This document shows, piece after piece, positions 61,494 to 64,000 of a stretch of 64,000 nucleotides of DNA. Numbering within the stretch: the first letter of the stretch is position 1; each line of letters opens with the position of its first letter. The position numbers and the translations under genes are program-made. The notes under the pieces were generated by a model. It was given only the letters and a program-made list of their open reading frames with translations, made no database searches and had not been told where the DNA came from. The stretch is from Chitinophagaceae bacterium (GTDB lineage: Bacteria; Bacteroidota; Bacteroidia; Chitinophagales; Chitinophagaceae). The DNA lies in assembly GCA_017307735.1 (NCBI GenBank), contig JAFKGR010000007.1, forward strand, positions 1 to 64,000. The letters run 5' to 3'.

Positions 61494-62321
61494 TTATTTA
61501 TATCCAAATACCCTTTCAAAGTCAAATGTCAACCCAATAGCGAAATTTCCACCGCGCGGGTGCAGTTTGGTTGTTGATAATATCTGGCTGCCTTTATACA
61601 CCAGGGTAGATCCCGAGATTTCAAGAAGCACGCCTTTAATTTCAGGAGTTCCAAACTGAAGGTCAAATCCTATTTCAGGGAATACGATTGTTTTACCGGG
61701 AATTTTATTAAACCCGTAATATAAAAGCTCCTCCGGGTTATAATCTGTGAGGTACTTTCCATAATGAACAAACGAATATTTTAGGTAGAATGAGGAATGA
61801 AAATATTCATTCGGGATAAAGTTTAGAGATGTCTGAAAAGAATATTTCCCCACATTGATTTCATGAAACCGGCTGTAATCAATACCGGTACTGTCTGATT
61901 TTTCAAATAAAGAAAATTTGCCTTTTCCTGCGGTGGCGTAAAAGTTCAGGGTCATTGACCGGTTTCTGTTCAATGGGAAAAAATATCCCGGCCCTAATTC
62001 AATAATGTTTCTTTTATAATGGATTTCTGATTTTATTTTATCAAAGGAAAGAGTGCTCAAATCCCTTTCGCTCCTGTTAAACCATGAAGCCACAACTGCC
62101 CAGTGATTTGTAAAAGCATAAGCTCCCTGCAGATCTACCCCAGAGGTCTTATTATGGTTCGGCCTTAAAAATCGGGTAGAATAGGCAGCGCTTATTTTAG
62201 AGTCTCCCTTTTCTTTGAAATAGGGAATGTTGGGAGCTGAGGGTGCGTAAATAAATCTTTGCGTAGTACACGAGATACTTAATATAATCGGGAAAAGGAA
62301 TATAGGTGTAACTCTTTTCAT
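61494..62321 (-). CDS. Hypothetical envelope lipoprotein with beta-rich body
   Basis: A 275-residue protein with a lipoprotein signal peptide (FLFPIILSISCTT, Cys about 18). The mature part has alternating hydrophobic strands and aromatic residues (NIIELGPGYFFPLNRNRSMT; SSFYLKYSFVHYGKYLTDYN; FAIGLTFDFERVFGYK at the end), like a small outer-membrane barrel. The terminal phenylalanine-rich strand would suit an outer-membrane insertion signal, although combination with a lipobox is unusual. No family recognised. It is downstream of the M13 peptidase but separated from it by a strong terminator. Confidence 0.72.
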   Translation of the reverse strand: MKRVTPIFLFPIILSISCTTQRFIYAPSAPNIPYFKEKGDSKISAAYSTRFLRPNHNKTSGVDLQGAYAFTNHWAVVASWFNRSERDLSTLSFDKIKSEIHYKRNIIELGPGYFFPLNRNRSMTLNFYATAGKGKFSLFEKSDSTGIDYSRFHEINVGKYSFQTSLNFIPNEYFHSSFYLKYSFVHYGKYLTDYNPEELLYYGFNKIPGKTIVFPEIGFDLQFGTPEIKGVLLEISGSTLVYKGSQILSTTKLHPRGGNFAIGLTFDFERVFGYK

Positions 62322-62349
62322 AAGCGGAAATTCTGTTGATGCAATCTAC

Positions 62350-62382
62350 AAAAAAAATGGCCTGTATATTTTTATACAAGCC
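62350..62382 (-). terminator. M13 peptidase gene terminator
   Basis: On the minus strand GGCTTGTATA pairs with TATACAGGCC (one mismatch), then A and eight T residues. It lies about 20 bp past the M13 stop codon. Confidence 0.85.
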
Positions 62383-62403
62383 ACTTCAAAAAAGTTATCT
62401 GAA

Positions 62404-64000
62404 TTACCAGATTTTCACACGTTCATCTGCCGGGCGAAACATGCCATCACCGGGTTTCACATTCCAGGTCTTGTAAAATGTATCCATATCTGACATGGGG
62501 CCGTTGACACGGTAAATTTCCGGAGAGTGCGGATCGTTATTGATTCTCCACAACAAACGTTCAGGGCGTGTTTTAATGCGCCAAACCTGGGCGGCTGACA
62601 TAAAGAATCTTTGATCGGGCGTCAGTCCATCGATCTTCTTTTTGCTCTTTCCCTGCTTTGTCATTTTGAATGCCGCATAGGCAATATTCATTCCACCGAT
62701 ATCAGCCATGTTTTCACCGAGTGTGAGTTTTCCATTCACATGGACAGAATCGAGCACCACATAATGGTTGTATTGGTTAACCACTTTTTGAGCGATGGCT
62801 TCAAATTTTTTGCGGTCTTCGGGTGTCCACCAGTTTTTCAGGTTTCCGTCTTTGTCATATTGACTTCCCTGATCGTCGAAGCCATGCGTCATTTCATGGC
62901 CAATGACATAACCGATACCTCCGTAGTTCACAGCATCATCTCCATGTTGGAAATAAAACGGAGGTTGAAGGATGCCGGCCGGAAATACAATTTCATTGAA
63001 AGAGGGATTGTAGTAAGCATTCACAGTTGGCGGCGTCATAAACCATTCAGACTTGTCGACGGGTTTATTGAGTTTATCAATATTTTGCTGATAGGCCCAT
63101 GCGCCAATATTCTGAAGATTTTGAACCAGAGAATTGCGATCTATATCGACACTCGAATAATCTTTCCATTTGTCAGGATATCCGATTTTAAGAGTGAATG
63201 CATTCAGTTTTTCAAGCGCTGTTTTCTTAGTGGCTTCACTCAACCAGCTTGCTTCTTTGATTTTTACAGCATAAGCCTTCTGGAGATTGTGTACCAGGTT
63301 AAGCATATAGGCTTTTGCTTCGGGAGGAAAATATTTCTGAACGTACAATTGTCCGAGGGCATCTCCCAATACGCTGTTGACAAGCGATGAAGCCCTTTGC
63401 CAGCGCGGTTCCGGAACCTGTTGCCCGCTCAAAGTCTTGCTGAAGAAATCGAAGTTGGCTTCTTCAAAAGGTTTGCTTAGCCAGCGGGCAGCATCATTTA
63501 CGATATGAAAAGTCAGATACTCTTTCCACACGTGAAGCGGTGTTGAACTTATAAGATTTGAAACGCCTTTATAAAAATCTGGTTGTCGTATCAGAAGTGT
63601 ATCTTCGTGTATGCCTAACTGTTGTAGTAAGGTATTCCAGTTGAGGTTTGGAGCTATTGCATTGATTTCATTTGCTGCCATCAGGTGATAATTGGCCTGT
63701 GGATCGCGGAGTTCTACCGGAGTTTTGGATGCTTTAGCAAGTTCTGTTTCAAGGTTGACAATATCGTTTGCGATTTTACCATGCGTATCAACAGTGCCCA
63801 TTGCCAGGTTAAAAATCTTTTCGATATATTTTTTATAGGCTGCTCTTATTTCTTTGCTTTTTGGATCCTGATTGAGATAATAGTTTTTGTTGGGGAGCCC
63901 CAATCCGCCTTGCCCGAAACGGGCACGTTCAAGATTGCTGTTTTTGTCGTCTGGCGAAACGGAGAAAGAAAAAAGAAGGCGGTTTCCTTTGGTGTATTGA
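62404..64000 (-). CDS. M13-family (neprilysin/PepO-like) metallopeptidase, 5' end beyond window
   Basis: The gene runs off the right edge of the window; the frame remains open through 64000, where it reads FSVSPDDKNSNLERARFG and GQGGLGLPNKNYY, typical of the domain upstream of the catalytic part. The zinc site is VIGHEMTHGFDDQGSQYD with the downstream GENMADIGGMNIAYAAF glutamate motif, and the terminal FYKTWNVKPGDGMFRPADER and final tryptophan match M13 C-termini. A TTG at 63903 is not the true start. About 530 of an expected 670-690 residues are visible. The N-terminal signal is outside, so its location (secreted or lipoprotein) is not known. Confidence 0.92.
   Translation of the reverse strand, partial: QYTKGNRLLFSFSVSPDDKNSNLERARFGQGGLGLPNKNYYLNQDPKSKEIRAAYKKYIEKIFNLAMGTVDTHGKIANDIVNLETELAKASKTPVELRDPQANYHLMAANEINAIAPNLNWNTLLQQLGIHEDTLLIRQPDFYKGVSNLISSTPLHVWKEYLTFHIVNDAARWLSKPFEEANFDFFSKTLSGQQVPEPRWQRASSLVNSVLGDALGQLYVQKYFPPEAKAYMLNLVHNLQKAYAVKIKEASWLSEATKKTALEKLNAFTLKIGYPDKWKDYSSVDIDRNSLVQNLQNIGAWAYQQNIDKLNKPVDKSEWFMTPPTVNAYYNPSFNEIVFPAGILQPPFYFQHGDDAVNYGGIGYVIGHEMTHGFDDQGSQYDKDGNLKNWWTPEDRKKFEAIAQKVVNQYNHYVVLDSVHVNGKLTLGENMADIGGMNIAYAAFKMTKQGKSKKKIDGLTPDQRFFMSAAQVWRIKTRPERLLWRINNDPHSPEIYRVNGPMSDMDTFYKTWNVKPGDGMFRPADERVKIW

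Noticed and set aside
1..64000. tRNA, rRNA, riboswitch or prophage genes
   Set aside because: No cloverleaf-like segments, rRNA blocks, known riboswitch signatures or phage structural genes were seen by eye. A tRNAscan or Infernal run would be decisive for small RNAs.

Overview
The window looks like chromosome of a Bacteroidota bacterium, probably Chitinophagales/Sphingobacteriales-like. Support for this: two secreted proteins end in T9SS type A sorting domains; near-perfect TAnnTTTG (-7) promoter boxes precede many genes; Shine-Dalgarno sequences are weak or absent; and the gene content includes SLBB/Wzz export proteins, a GH18-deacetylase-GT2 fusion, a SYLF protein and a DUF6150 protein. 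Base composition is moderately AT-rich. No tRNA, rRNA or CRISPR array was seen.

Layout. 1-3,400 is an AT-rich accessory patch: an unknown lipoprotein, a degenerate 3 x 22 bp repeat, a palindrome, an XRE-regulator remnant abutting an IS66 tnpA remnant, and a RhuM-type protein with a PLD-like tail. 3,500-6,900 holds a six-SLBB Wza-like exporter and a Wzz-like chain-length protein. 7,000-15,900 holds recR and a convergent, translationally coupled recD-recC-recB operon. 16,300-22,800 is housekeeping: pdxA, a wecA/tagO-like transferase, frr, mscL, murF, scpA. 23,000-28,000 is a nitrosative-stress/Fe-S repair operon: a triple-DUF2249-ScdA-hemerythrin fusion, a lipoprotein, a DUF1858-DUF2249 protein, a heme-copper-oxidase-like membrane protein, a DUF59 protein and an Rrf2 regulator. 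28,000-33,400 has lysS, rpmH-rnpA, an SDR, a SYLF protein and a membrane protein. 34,100-36,600 is a nirK-nirV-SCO denitrification operon. 36,800-43,850 encodes a 1,535-residue T9SS cargo with calcium-type repeats and a secreted M1 peptidase. 43,900-45,900 is recO and prfA. 45,862-46,991 is a long non-coding interval with three copies of a highly conserved hairpin motif and a 156-bp multi-hairpin repeat. 47,000-64,000 carries the GH18-NodB-GT2 fusion, a hemerythrin protein, YceI, a second triple-DUF2249 protein, OsmC, a thioredoxin-like protein, a lipoprotein serpin, a PLP decarboxylase, a phosphodiesterase-like enzyme, CHRD and LLM proteins, and a truncated M13 peptidase.

How it fits together. 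The main physiological theme is nitrogen-oxide respiration and its consequences. NirK makes NO, while the 23-28 kb operon and the 50-52 kb hemerythrin/DUF2249 genes look suited to handling NO and repairing iron centres. Eight DUF2249 domains occur in three proteins. Two paralogous four-helix membrane proteins lie beside the two nitrogen-oxide loci. The strongest candidates for undescribed biology are the triple hairpin motif at 46.1-46.9 kb, the dispersed palindromic element (16.2, 46.3, 53.6 and 61.4 kb), the inverted-repeat operator at the repair-operon promoter, and the triple-DUF2249 architecture. All statements come from reading the sequence; no database search was run.
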